A stretch of 6,539 nucleotides of DNA from Myxococcales bacterium (GCA_020430865.1 JAGQIY010000100.1:1-6539), one strand, 5' to 3'. Counted from the first letter of the stretch, positions 1 to 6,527 are shown. Numbers and translations are program-made. The notes: a model not told the origin generated them from the letters alone.

Positions 1-3000
1 ACGCAGCCCGAGCCTCGAAGCGAAGCTGCGACACCTGCTCAAGCGGATGGGCGGCGCCGAGCCCGACGACGAGCGAATGGTCGAGCTCCTCGACCTGTTG
101 GCCCGCGGCCCGCGGCTCATCGTGGCGCAGCCCCTCCACGGCCATCGCAAGGGCCGGCGGCTGCTCCAGGTCAGCGCCGACGTGGTGAGCCTGGAGCTGG
201 TCGCGCCCGAGGAGCGGATGCGGTGCTCGGTGTGCAACGTGCGCATGCCCTGGGCCGCCGCGGGCAGCCCGTGCCCGAGCTGCCACGGCGTGCTGGAGCG
301 GTGGCCGACTGAGGAGATCGAGCGCAACCGCTACGTGCAGCGCATCCAGAAGAACGACCTGATGCCGCTCTCAGCCGGGGAGCACACGGCTCAGATCACG
401 GGCGAAGACCGCATCGAGCTCGAGGAGGACTTCAAGGCCCCGCCGCCCGGGTTCCGGCCGCCGCCGGGATGGAACGGCACCAGCCGGCGCGCCGCGACCA
501 ATGTGCTGGCTTGCTCGCCGACGCTCGAGATGGGCATCGACGTCGGCGGCCTCGACGCGGTGGTCATGCGCAACATCCCGCCCCGGCCAGACAACTACGC
601 CCAGCGTGGCGGCCGGGCCGGGCGACGTTCGCGGGTCGGCATCGTACTCGGCTACGCTCGGAGCACGCCGCACGACGGCTACTTCTTCGACAAGCCGGCC
701 GAGATGATCGCGGGCGAGGTGCCGGCGCCCGGGGTTGGACTGGGCAATCGCGACGTGGTGTTGCGGCACCTGCACGCGCTCGCGTTCGGCGCTGCCGAGC
801 CCGGCCTCGCGGGGCGGATGGCCGAGTACATCAACATCCGCGGCGAGATCGACCCGACGAAGGTGGACGAGCTCATTGCGGCCGTCGTGGCGCAGTTCCC
901 CCACGCCGTGCACCTGGCGCGAGACGCCTGGGGAGATGATGTGCTCGGCCCTGCGGGGCTCGGCGAGCCCGACGCCCTGGCTCAGGTGCTCGAGGCCCTG
1001 CCGGACCGCATCCGGGATCTCTTCGACCGCGTGCGGCTGCAAATCCTCAAGCTGCAGGAGACCATCGACCGGTGGAACGAGCTGGGCAAGGGCGACCGCT
1101 CGGCCATCCACGCGCAGGACCTCAAGCGCAAGATCCTGGGTCTGCGCGACGACCGCTTCGACGGCGACGCGGACGACCGCGGCAGCGGGCACCCCATGCG
1201 CCGGTTCGCCGAGTTCGGCATCCTCCCGGGCTACGAGTTCCCTTCGGCGCCCTGCACGTTGCGCCTGTGGGGAGACGAGCACGAAGAGGACCCCATCACG
1301 GTGGCGCGACGCTTCGGCATCGCGCAGTACCAGCCGGAGGCACCGGTCCACGCGCGCGGTCACCGCTGGCGGGTGGTGGGCCTGGACCTGGCCTCGCCAT
1401 GGAACCCCAAGTCCACCGACCCCGACTGGGTGTACGTGCGGTGCAAGGAGTGCGACCTGCGCTACGACGCGCAGACCCCCGCCTGCCCGCGCTGCGGATC
1501 GGACGACACGGTAGGCGGCGGGCACGGCTACCCAGGCCACGAGTATGGCGGCTTCCTGGCATTGCGTGACGACACGCCGGTGCTCCAGGAGGAGGACCGG
1601 TTCTCGATCGGCTCGCTGGTGACCTGCCACCCGCAGCGCGACGGCCGCGTTGTCGCGCGTAGGCGCCTGGCGACGGGCTGGCGCGTCGAGCTGAGGTCCG
1701 AGGAGACCGTGCGGTGGGTGAACGAGTGGAAGCCCCCGAGCGAGGCCGACCTGCGCAACGGAAAGCCGCTACTGCACGACGCCGGGCGAGGCTTCTACCT
1801 GTGCCCCGCCTGCGGCCGGTCGCTTTCGGTGCCCGACGATGACAGTGGCAAGAAGGGGCGCAAGAAGGCACGCAAGACCAGCGGCCCCGACGCCTTCGGC
1901 CATGCATCGGGATGCCAGCGCAGCGGCCAACCCCCAGTGCCTGCTGCGATTACGACGGCGTCGCCCGCCGCGACTCTGCGCGTGACCGTCGTCCTGCCCC
2001 GTGACTACGAGGAGGCCGACTACAAGCGGTGGGGCTACTCGCTGGGGTATGCCCTGCGAACGGGGCTTCGGCAGCTCTACATGCTCGACGGGCCGGAGAT
2101 CGAGTTCGAGCTCGAGCCCTTGTGGGAGGAGCGGCGAACGGACGGCGTACGCAAGCTGGGCGCGCTCACCCTGATCGACGCCGCGGTGGGCGGGAGCGGC
2201 TTCCTCGACCGCTGTGTCGACGAGCTGCACCTGGTGGCTCGCCGCACCATCGAGCACCTCGACCACCCGAAGTGCGAGAGCGCCTGCTACCGCTGCCTGA
2301 AGTCCTACGCCAACCAGCGCCACCACGAGCATCTGTCGTGGCCGCACATCATGCCCGATCTCGAGGGGCTCGCGGCGGCCCCGCCCGAGGTCCTGCCCGC
2401 GGAGCTAGGCGACGGCGACGACCCCAAGCCCTGGCTCGAGGCCTACGACGCTGGCGTGGGCTCTCCGCTGGAACTCAAGTTCCTGCGCCTGTTCGAGCAG
2501 CACGGCATCGAGGTCGAGAAGCAGGTTCCGGTAGGCCCCGAGCTGGACGGCCCGGCCATCAGCCAGGCCGACTTCCGCGTGACCGGCACCACCGTTCTCG
2601 TCTACGTGGACGGGGCCGCGTTCCACACCGGCAGTCGTCTGCGCCGGGACCGATCGATCCGCAGGGCGCTGCGCGAGGGCGGGGCCGCGTGGCGCGTGGT
2701 GGAGCTGACCGCACGGGATCTGCGGACGCCGGAGCGGACGGCGGAGTGGGTGAGGCGCGGTGGCGGGCCGCTCGACGAGCTGAAGCGCCAGACCCGAAAC
2801 GAGAAGGCCATCGCCATCGCGCGACGACTCCTTGAGCGCCTCGATGCCAGCGACGGTCAGCCGCTGACATTGGGCGACGCCATCGCAGTGGCGGGTCAGC
2901 TTGACGCCGACGAGGGAGACGCGCTCCTGGCCATCGAACGGCTGGCTCAGACCGGCGTCATCCAGCGTGTGTTTCTGGACCTGATGTGCACGCCACCGGC

Positions 3001-3127
3001 CCCCATGTCCTGGGAGCAGGCCCTCGACCGCCTCGGGGGCGCCGAGGGTCTGGCTGGTGAAGGGTGGCGGGAGGGCGCACGGACCATTGGCGTTCAGTGG
3101 CTCCGTGGCGAGGGGAGGCGCTCATGA
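1..3127 (+). CDS. Large SF2 helicase with DUF1998 (MZB) and C-terminal nuclease-like domain; 5' end missing
   Basis: The reading frame is open to the left edge (codons from base 2 have no stop), so the ATG at 47 is internal and the N-terminal helicase lobe with Walker A and DEAH motifs lies outside the window. Numbering from that Met: zinc pairs CSVC 60-63 and CPSC 76-79; EHTAQI 112-117; motif V around EMGIDVGGLD 161-170; motif VI QRGGRAGRR 186-194. These place it in the DUF1998 helicase group. Next come FGILPGYEFP 390-399, a region shared by large DUF1998 proteins, zinc pairs CKEC 466-469 and CPRC 480-483, CPAC 586-589, and the MZB cluster C743/C747/C750 followed by SYANQRHH. Residues 805-890 look like a Vsr/DUF559 PD-(D/E)XK fold (E809, D842, VYVDGAAFH 852-860). 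The last 120 residues are unassigned. It is expected to be an ATP-driven DNA or RNA translocase. Architecture suggests Druantia DruE or fused DISARM DrmA/DrmB types, but the exact family is not settled. Its stop overlaps the next gene by ATGA. Confidence 0.93.
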   Translation, partial: RSPSLEAKLRHLLKRMGGAEPDDERMVELLDLLARGPRLIVAQPLHGHRKGRRLLQVSADVVSLELVAPEERMRCSVCNVRMPWAAAGSPCPSCHGVLERWPTEEIERNRYVQRIQKNDLMPLSAGEHTAQITGEDRIELEEDFKAPPPGFRPPPGWNGTSRRAATNVLACSPTLEMGIDVGGLDAVVMRNIPPRPDNYAQRGGRAGRRSRVGIVLGYARSTPHDGYFFDKPAEMIAGEVPAPGVGLGNRDVVLRHLHALAFGAAEPGLAGRMAEYINIRGEIDPTKVDELIAAVVAQFPHAVHLARDAWGDDVLGPAGLGEPDALAQVLEALPDRIRDLFDRVRLQILKLQETIDRWNELGKGDRSAIHAQDLKRKILGLRDDRFDGDADDRGSGHPMRRFAEFGILPGYEFPSAPCTLRLWGDEHEEDPITVARRFGIAQYQPEAPVHARGHRWRVVGLDLASPWNPKSTDPDWVYVRCKECDLRYDAQTPACPRCGSDDTVGGGHGYPGHEYGGFLALRDDTPVLQEEDRFSIGSLVTCHPQRDGRVVARRRLATGWRVELRSEETVRWVNEWKPPSEADLRNGKPLLHDAGRGFYLCPACGRSLSVPDDDSGKKGRKKARKTSGPDAFGHASGCQRSGQPPVPAAITTASPAATLRVTVVLPRDYEEADYKRWGYSLGYALRTGLRQLYMLDGPEIEFELEPLWEERRTDGVRKLGALTLIDAAVGGSGFLDRCVDELHLVARRTIEHLDHPKCESACYRCLKSYANQRHHEHLSWPHIMPDLEGLAAAPPEVLPAELGDGDDPKPWLEAYDAGVGSPLELKFLRLFEQHGIEVEKQVPVGPELDGPAISQADFRVTGTTVLVYVDGAAFHTGSRLRRDRSIRRALREGGAAWRVVELTARDLRTPERTAEWVRRGGGPLDELKRQTRNEKAIAIARRLLERLDASDGQPLTLGDAIAVAGQLDADEGDALLAIERLAQTGVIQRVFLDLMCTPPAPMSWEQALDRLGGAEGLAGEGWREGARTIGVQWLRGEGRRS
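3111..3118 (+). promoter_or_regulatory. Ribosome binding site that sets the start of the 215-aa nuclease gene
   Basis: AGGGGAGG lies 5 bases upstream of the ATG at 3124, inside the 3' end of the helicase gene. It supports that ATG over the in-frame GTG at 3064, which would add 20 residues overlapping the helicase frame. The start and the upstream stop form ATGA, the usual layout for translational coupling. Confidence 0.75.
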
Positions 3128-3771
3128 CGCTGCCAGATGGGATGACCGCCGAGGACTACATCGGCCTGGTCAAGACCTTCATGCCCGACTTCCACCGAGT
3201 TGCGTGCGCACAGACCGAGGAGGCCTTCTGCGAGGCCGCCGAGCTCGCGGTTCGGCACTGCCTTCAGAAGCTGGAGGACCGGCGGAAGCTGCTGGCGAAG
3301 GCGGGCGAGGTGGAGCTCTCCACCGACCTCGCCGATCTCCTCAGCCGGGGTGGTGTGCCCACGACGGCCGAACCCCACGTCAACGGGCACGTCGACCTGG
3401 TCATCTCGCACTTCGTGGCTGGCCGCTTCAGGATGCTCGGCGAGTGCAAGCTCGACCGCGGGCCCAAGTACCATTGCGACGGCACCACCCAGGTCCTTGG
3501 CTACTGCTCCGGCGCGGAGAGGCGGGCCCTCTGCATCGGTTTCTGCCAGAAGCCGAACGTCGCCGGGCGGATGAAGGACACGAAGGACCACTTCGACGCC
3601 CCGGACGGCTGCCACGACGTCCAGGAGACCAAGGACCACCACCTGCCCTGGTCCTTCCTCGGAGTCCACCGCCATTCGTCGGGCGGGACCGTCGAGGTTC
3701 TGCACATCGCCTGCAACCTGCACGAGCCGTCAGGAGCCAGCCCTGAAGACAGAGCGGAGCAGCGCCCATGA
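3124..3771 (+). CDS. PD-(D/E)XK nuclease-like protein (215 aa)
   Basis: I do not recognise a named family, but the core of a PD-(D/E)XK nuclease is visible. HVDLVI (D91) is followed 15 residues later by GECKL (E107-x-K109), and then by TTQVLGY, with Q123 at the site where many members carry a conserved Gln in the next helix. The beta-strand LCIGF (136-140) fits the fold. E83, just before the first strand, may be a further acidic ligand. The N-terminal 75 residues look helical (AEELAVRH and KLEDRRKLL-type segments) and may pack on the helicase or cap the active site. No signal peptide or membrane segment is seen, so it should be cytoplasmic. Similar ECK...QLxGY domains occur as accessory nucleases beside defence helicases. 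The intact active site suggests real metal-dependent DNA cleavage, which is inference. The gene overlaps the helicase by ATGA and is well coded (about 86% G/C at third positions over the first 50 codons, counted by hand). Confidence 0.88.
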   Translation: MTLPDGMTAEDYIGLVKTFMPDFHRVACAQTEEAFCEAAELAVRHCLQKLEDRRKLLAKAGEVELSTDLADLLSRGGVPTTAEPHVNGHVDLVISHFVAGRFRMLGECKLDRGPKYHCDGTTQVLGYCSGAERRALCIGFCQKPNVAGRMKDTKDHFDAPDGCHDVQETKDHHLPWSFLGVHRHSSGGTVEVLHIACNLHEPSGASPEDRAEQRP

Positions 3772-4046
3772 GTCGGCGACGGCTTTCACGGGGCCTCACG
3801 GTAAGCATCGCCGTGGGCGTGGTGGGCTCGCGCCGCGTCGGAGTCCGGTGCCACGATGCGCCCAACCGAGCGACCGCAGACGCGCAAGCGGGGTCTCAGC
3901 GTGCGGGTTCGAGGTCCGTGCGGGCCCGCGGTCAGCGTGAAGGCCGGCCAGCGAGGATGATGCGGGGCGCCCGCACTCGCGCAGCTATCAGACGGCACTC
4001 GATTCTGCGGAACGTTCGGCGTGATCCAACTGGAGGGGCAGCATGA
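3768..4046 (+). CDS. Doubtful 92-aa Arg-rich ORF bridging two genes
   Basis: The ATG at 3768 overlaps the stop of the nuclease gene as ATGA, with GGAG at 3756-3759 giving 8-base spacing. Its own TGA overlaps the ATG of the PIN gene as a second ATGA. This double coupling is what a real small operon gene would show. Against it, about 25% of residues are Arg, no motif is recognisable, and third-position G/C is only about two thirds by hand count, well below the neighbouring genes and close to the base composition of the region. It may be a small basic nucleic-acid-binding protein, a degraded gene, or simply a ribosome path through a 271-base spacer. I regard non-coding as somewhat more likely. 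Confidence 0.28.
   Translation: MSRRRLSRGLTVSIAVGVVGSRRVGVRCHDAPNRATADAQAGSQRAGSRSVRARGQREGRPARMMRGARTRAAIRRHSILRNVRRDPTGGAA
3772..4042. other. Spacer between nuclease gene and PIN gene with short inverted repeats
   Basis: If the ORF at 3768-4046 is not real, this is a 271-base gap in an otherwise tightly packed operon. It contains TGCGGG three times (3903 region, 3920 region, 3961), the perfect palindromes GCGGGCCCGC (3920-3929) and GGCCGGCC (3942-3949), and a 6-bp hairpin TGCGGG-GCG-CCCGCA (3961-3975). It also has GAACGTTC (4010-4017) shortly before the ribosome binding site of the PIN gene. There is no T-tract after the hairpins, so they are not Rho-independent terminators. No convincing -35/-10 pair is visible. 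It could hold an internal promoter or attenuator controlling the PIN gene separately, but this is not shown. Confidence 0.4.
4032..4038 (+). promoter_or_regulatory. Ribosome binding site of the PIN gene
   Basis: GGAGGGG ends 4 bases before the ATG at 4043 (the GGAGG core ends 6 bases before it), a strong and well-spaced site that fixes this start. Confidence 0.75.
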
Positions 4047-6052
4047 GCACCACCACTCTGGCAAGTCTTGCGCTCTTGAAGGCCAACATCGAGACCGAGG
4101 GACGGGATGTCCTGGACATGGTCGCCCCACTGGTCGAGTTCGCAGGGAGCAAGCGCGGGCTGACCGAGGGGTTCTCGACCGCGGACTTGAAGAAGGCAAC
4201 GGTCGACGAGTTGGGACTCGTGCTCCCGGAGCGGGCGATCGATCTCATCTTGCGGAGGATGCAGCGCCGGGGGCTCGCGAGTCGGGAGTCGGGCCGCTAC
4301 TCGGTGACCAGTTGGGCGATCGATACGGTAGCCATCGAGGATGCCCAGGCCGAACTCCTCCGCCGCTCGTCCGATGTCGTCGAGCATCTACGGACCTTCG
4401 TCGGTGAGCGCCATCAGATTCCATGGTCGAGCGAGGACGCACGAAGCGCCCTCGACTCGTACATCGACGCCTACAGCATCGACTGCATCCGGGCCCATGC
4501 CGCGGCGTCCCCGGTGCCCGTTCAAGGTCGGTCACCAAGCAACGCGCAGTTCCTGGTGAGCAGCTACGCCAACGCCCTGAGCGAAACCGACAGTGCGCGC
4601 TTCGGGCTCCTCGTCGACATCGTCAAGGGGCGAATGCTCGCCAACGCCGTGCTGGGCGAAGACCTCGTTGACCAGAAGCAGAGCTTCAAGGGGACCACGC
4701 TCTTCTTGGACACCCCATTGGTCCTCCGCGTGTCTGGCCTCAGCGGGCCCGAAGCAGAGCGCCTGGCCATGGACGTCGTCGAACTCGGGAGAAAGGCCGG
4801 CGCGTCTTGGGGCGTCTTCGAGCACACGCTGGAGGAGGCAGACGCCGTCTTGCGGGAGGTCCAGCGGAAGCTGGAGTTTTCGTATGAAGGCCACGGCGAC
4901 GTCTACCTCCACGCGAAGGAATCGGGACATAGCGCCTCCGACATCACGCTCCTCCGGTCCCGGTTGCTCGAGTTGCTGCAGGAGAAGGGCGTTCAGCTCC
5001 ACGCCACACCTCGGTACGTGGCCAGCCTCCAGATCGACGAGAAGGCTCTCGAAGATGAGTGCCGTAGCGCCGGGCTCCACCACGGCAACCAAGCCGCGCT
5101 GCGGTACGACATCAACTCGATTCGCAGCATCTTCGTCCTGAGGTCGAACTCGCGTCCAAGGAAGCTCGAAGACAGCCGTGCGGTGCTGGTCACTTCCAAT
5201 TCGGCGCTCGCCAGAGGTGCCTTCGCCTACGGAAAGCGACACGAGGCATCGCGCGAGGTGTCAACCGTGATCACCGAGTACAGCCTGGCGAACCTCCTCT
5301 GGCTCAAGTGGCCCCTCCACGCGCCCGAGGTGCCAAAGCATGTGTTGGCCGCGAGTTGCCACGCCGCCCTTCGACCGTCGGGCCGACTGTGGCGGGCGTT
5401 TCTCGGCGAGGTCGAGAAACTCGACAAGATGGGTAAGCTCTCGCCCGAGCAACACGCCTTCCTGCGCTTCGAGTCCCGGGTGCGCGGCGACCTCATGGAC
5501 CTCACGCTTGGCGACGAGGGCACGTTGGACTCGGACACGGTGCTCCGAATCCTGTCCGCCTACGAGGAGGACATCGCTCGCCCGTTCAAGGACGAGGCGG
5601 ACGCGGAGAAGGCTCGCCGGGCGGCGGCGGAGCGCAGCCTGCAGGAGTCACTCAAATCCAGTCAGCAGCTGGAGGAGCAGCTGGCCGTCGAGCGCGACCG
5701 ACAGGCGCGTCTCAAGCGAAGCGTTGCTTGGTGGGCGCGCACCGCCGGCCGAGGGGCGGCGCTGGTCTGCTTCGCCATCGGCGCTGCTCTGATCGCTACC
5801 GGGCTCATCTGGCTAACTCCGGAGGGCGGCGGCTTGGTGGCGTGGCTTCCGTCTGGTGGGCTGATGCTGGCGGGCCTGGCGACGGTGGTGCTGTCCTTCC
5901 TGAACCTCGCGGTGGGCGTCACGTTGCGGACTCCGGTGGCCTGGCTCAGGTCCTGGGTAGAGAGGCGCGTATATCGGATGCTGGCGCAGCGGGTCGAACT
6001 CGATCTGGAGGACGACGCGGACACGAGCGGAGGTGACGATGACGCCGGGTGA
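4043..6052 (+). CDS. Membrane-anchored PIN-like domain protein with N-terminal winged-helix-like segment (669 aa)
   Basis: No named family is recognised. Residues 40-95 read as a winged helix: helix LPERAIDLILRRMQRRG, then RYSVTSW as the wing. Residues 218-425 look like a PIN-type RNase. TLFLDTPLVLRV gives the first acidic residue (D223) at a strand end, FEHTLEEADAVL supplies E264/E265, RYDINSIRSIFVLR supplies D356, VLVTSNSALARG (381-392) matches the late TN/SN motif, and VITEYSLANLLWLK (409-422) fits the last helix. Residues 515-560 are a charged, Ala/Glu/Arg-rich coiled coil. Two hydrophobic helices follow at about 571-591 and 601-625, with a charged tail ending in acidic residues. There is no signal peptide, so the C-terminal hairpin would anchor it with the PIN domain in the cytoplasm. 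PIN domains are metal-dependent RNases, so a membrane-bound RNA-cleaving effector is a reasonable inference. The gene follows the nuclease gene on the same strand. Fold assignment rests on motifs only. Confidence 0.88.
   Translation: MSTTTLASLALLKANIETEGRDVLDMVAPLVEFAGSKRGLTEGFSTADLKKATVDELGLVLPERAIDLILRRMQRRGLASRESGRYSVTSWAIDTVAIEDAQAELLRRSSDVVEHLRTFVGERHQIPWSSEDARSALDSYIDAYSIDCIRAHAAASPVPVQGRSPSNAQFLVSSYANALSETDSARFGLLVDIVKGRMLANAVLGEDLVDQKQSFKGTTLFLDTPLVLRVSGLSGPEAERLAMDVVELGRKAGASWGVFEHTLEEADAVLREVQRKLEFSYEGHGDVYLHAKESGHSASDITLLRSRLLELLQEKGVQLHATPRYVASLQIDEKALEDECRSAGLHHGNQAALRYDINSIRSIFVLRSNSRPRKLEDSRAVLVTSNSALARGAFAYGKRHEASREVSTVITEYSLANLLWLKWPLHAPEVPKHVLAASCHAALRPSGRLWRAFLGEVEKLDKMGKLSPEQHAFLRFESRVRGDLMDLTLGDEGTLDSDTVLRILSAYEEDIARPFKDEADAEKARRAAAERSLQESLKSSQQLEEQLAVERDRQARLKRSVAWWARTAGRGAALVCFAIGAALIATGLIWLTPEGGGLVAWLPSGGLMLAGLATVVLSFLNLAVGVTLRTPVAWLRSWVERRVYRMLAQRVELDLEDDADTSGGDDDAG
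6029..6033 (+). promoter_or_regulatory. GGAGG ahead of a possible overlapping start at 6039
   Basis: GGAGG lies in the last codons of the PIN gene, 5 bases before an out-of-frame ATG at 6039. It is well placed for coupled translation of a downstream frame. The DNA also encodes the acidic/Gly tail of the PIN protein, so the match could be chance. Confidence 0.3.
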
Positions 6053-6494
6053 TGACGCGCGCCAAGGGGCCGGGCGTCCTGCGACGGAGCGCACCCGGTC
6101 GATCGACGCCGCTCGCGAGACCAGCCCCGCGTCCACGACGGTCGTGAACCGGCCGAGTTCGACGCACCCGACGCTCCGCAAGTCCACGTTCCGCCTGCTC
6201 TTGCCTGTTGACCGGCGCTTCGCGCGACCGCCGCGTCTCGACCGCTGTTCACCAGCGCGAGGCCCTCGCCGTGCTCTTGTGCGGCCCTCTGTTGACCGAC
6301 GCGCGGTGCTCTTTCCCCGTTCTTCGCCTTGGAGAGCAGAGACGGCCCGCTCGGCGGGCTGGCGAGGCCCTGCCGACGCTCTCGGCCACGGCTTCGAAGA
6401 ACAGGTCGGCGGGCCGGGCGCAGGCCGAAATCCCTTTGGAATCAAGCCCACATACGACAACGGCCCCGCCGGGGGACCGGCGAGGCCGCTGTAA
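6039..6494 (+). CDS. Weak 151-aa ORF overlapping the end of the PIN gene
   Basis: It starts at ATG 6039 behind GGAGG, overlaps the PIN gene by 14 bases and runs to a TAA at 6492-6494, just before the terminator. The first 55 or so codons (to about 6203) keep G/C at the third position in most codons. After that the bias fades and the predicted protein becomes an Arg/Pro/Ser mixture with no motif. The position, closing the operon before a terminator, suits a last small gene, but the protein sequence looks like a shadow translation of GC-rich DNA. It could also be a gene whose true frame was broken near 6200. I would not assign a function. Confidence 0.2.
   Translation: MTPGDDARQGAGRPATERTRSIDAARETSPASTTVVNRPSSTHPTLRKSTFRLLLPVDRRFARPPRLDRCSPARGPRRALVRPSVDRRAVLFPRSSPWRAETARSAGWRGPADALGHGFEEQVGGPGAGRNPFGIKPTYDNGPAGGPARPL
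6205..6302 (+). repeat. Two imperfect 14-base direct repeats
   Basis: CTGTTGACCGGCGC at 6205-6218 recurs as CTGTTGACCGACGC at 6289-6302 (13 of 14 identical). Each copy is preceded by TGCTCTTG (6196-6203 and 6272-6279) at slightly different spacing. This suggests an old duplication of about 80 bases, or a pair of protein binding sites. No transposase or integrase lies nearby, so an attachment site is not supported. Confidence 0.4.
6461..6488. repeat. GC-rich hairpin upstream of the terminator
   Basis: CGGCCCCGCCGG and CCGGCGAGGCCG form a 12-bp stem with one C-A mismatch around a GGGA loop. No T-tract follows on either strand, so it is not a classical terminator by itself. It may help the adjacent terminator or protect mRNA 3' ends. 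Confidence 0.5.
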
Positions 6495-6499
6495 AAGAA

Positions 6500-6527
6500 A
6501 AGGCCCCACGAAGTTCGTGGGGCCTTT
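6500..6527. terminator. Bidirectional Rho-independent terminator
   Basis: AAGGCCCCAC and GTGGGGCCTT form a perfect 10-bp stem around GAAGTTC. On the + strand it is followed by TTTGT, a short T-tract that could end the operon. On the - strand the tract is CCTTTTCTTTT, which is clearly stronger. This suggests that it also, or mainly, ends a leftward gene lying beyond the right edge. Confidence 0.85.

Noticed and set aside
371..1630. A 419-codon open frame on the minus strand opposite the helicase gene
   Set aside because: Long antisense frames are expected in high-GC coding DNA. The translation is Arg/Ala/Val-rich with no motifs, while the + strand frame carries clear helicase motifs.
3064..3123. 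Upstream GTG start for the 215-aa nuclease gene
   Set aside because: The ATG at 3124 has a strong ribosome binding site (AGGGGAGG) and forms the standard ATGA overlap. The extra 20 residues would lie wholly within the helicase frame.
3825..3926. Possible tRNA: GGCTCGC pairing with GCGGGCC, and a T-arm-like GCGGGTTCGAGGTCCGT
   Set aside because: The pieces are about 102 bases apart, too far for an ordinary tRNA. The T-stem closes with a G-T pair where G-C is nearly invariant, and no D-arm or anticodon arm could be drawn.
6052..6147. A 31-codon frame beginning at ATG 6052 in a TGATG overlap with the PIN gene stop
   Set aside because: It is very short, Arg/Pro-rich and without motif. The ribosome binding site fits the ATG at 6039 better.
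6249..6509. Minus-strand frame with a protein-like stretch (GLDSKGISACARPADLFF and following)
   Set aside because: Its only long-frame start is a GTG inside the terminator stem, with no ribosome binding site, and the second half is Arg-rich. The coding-like part is too short to support a gene.
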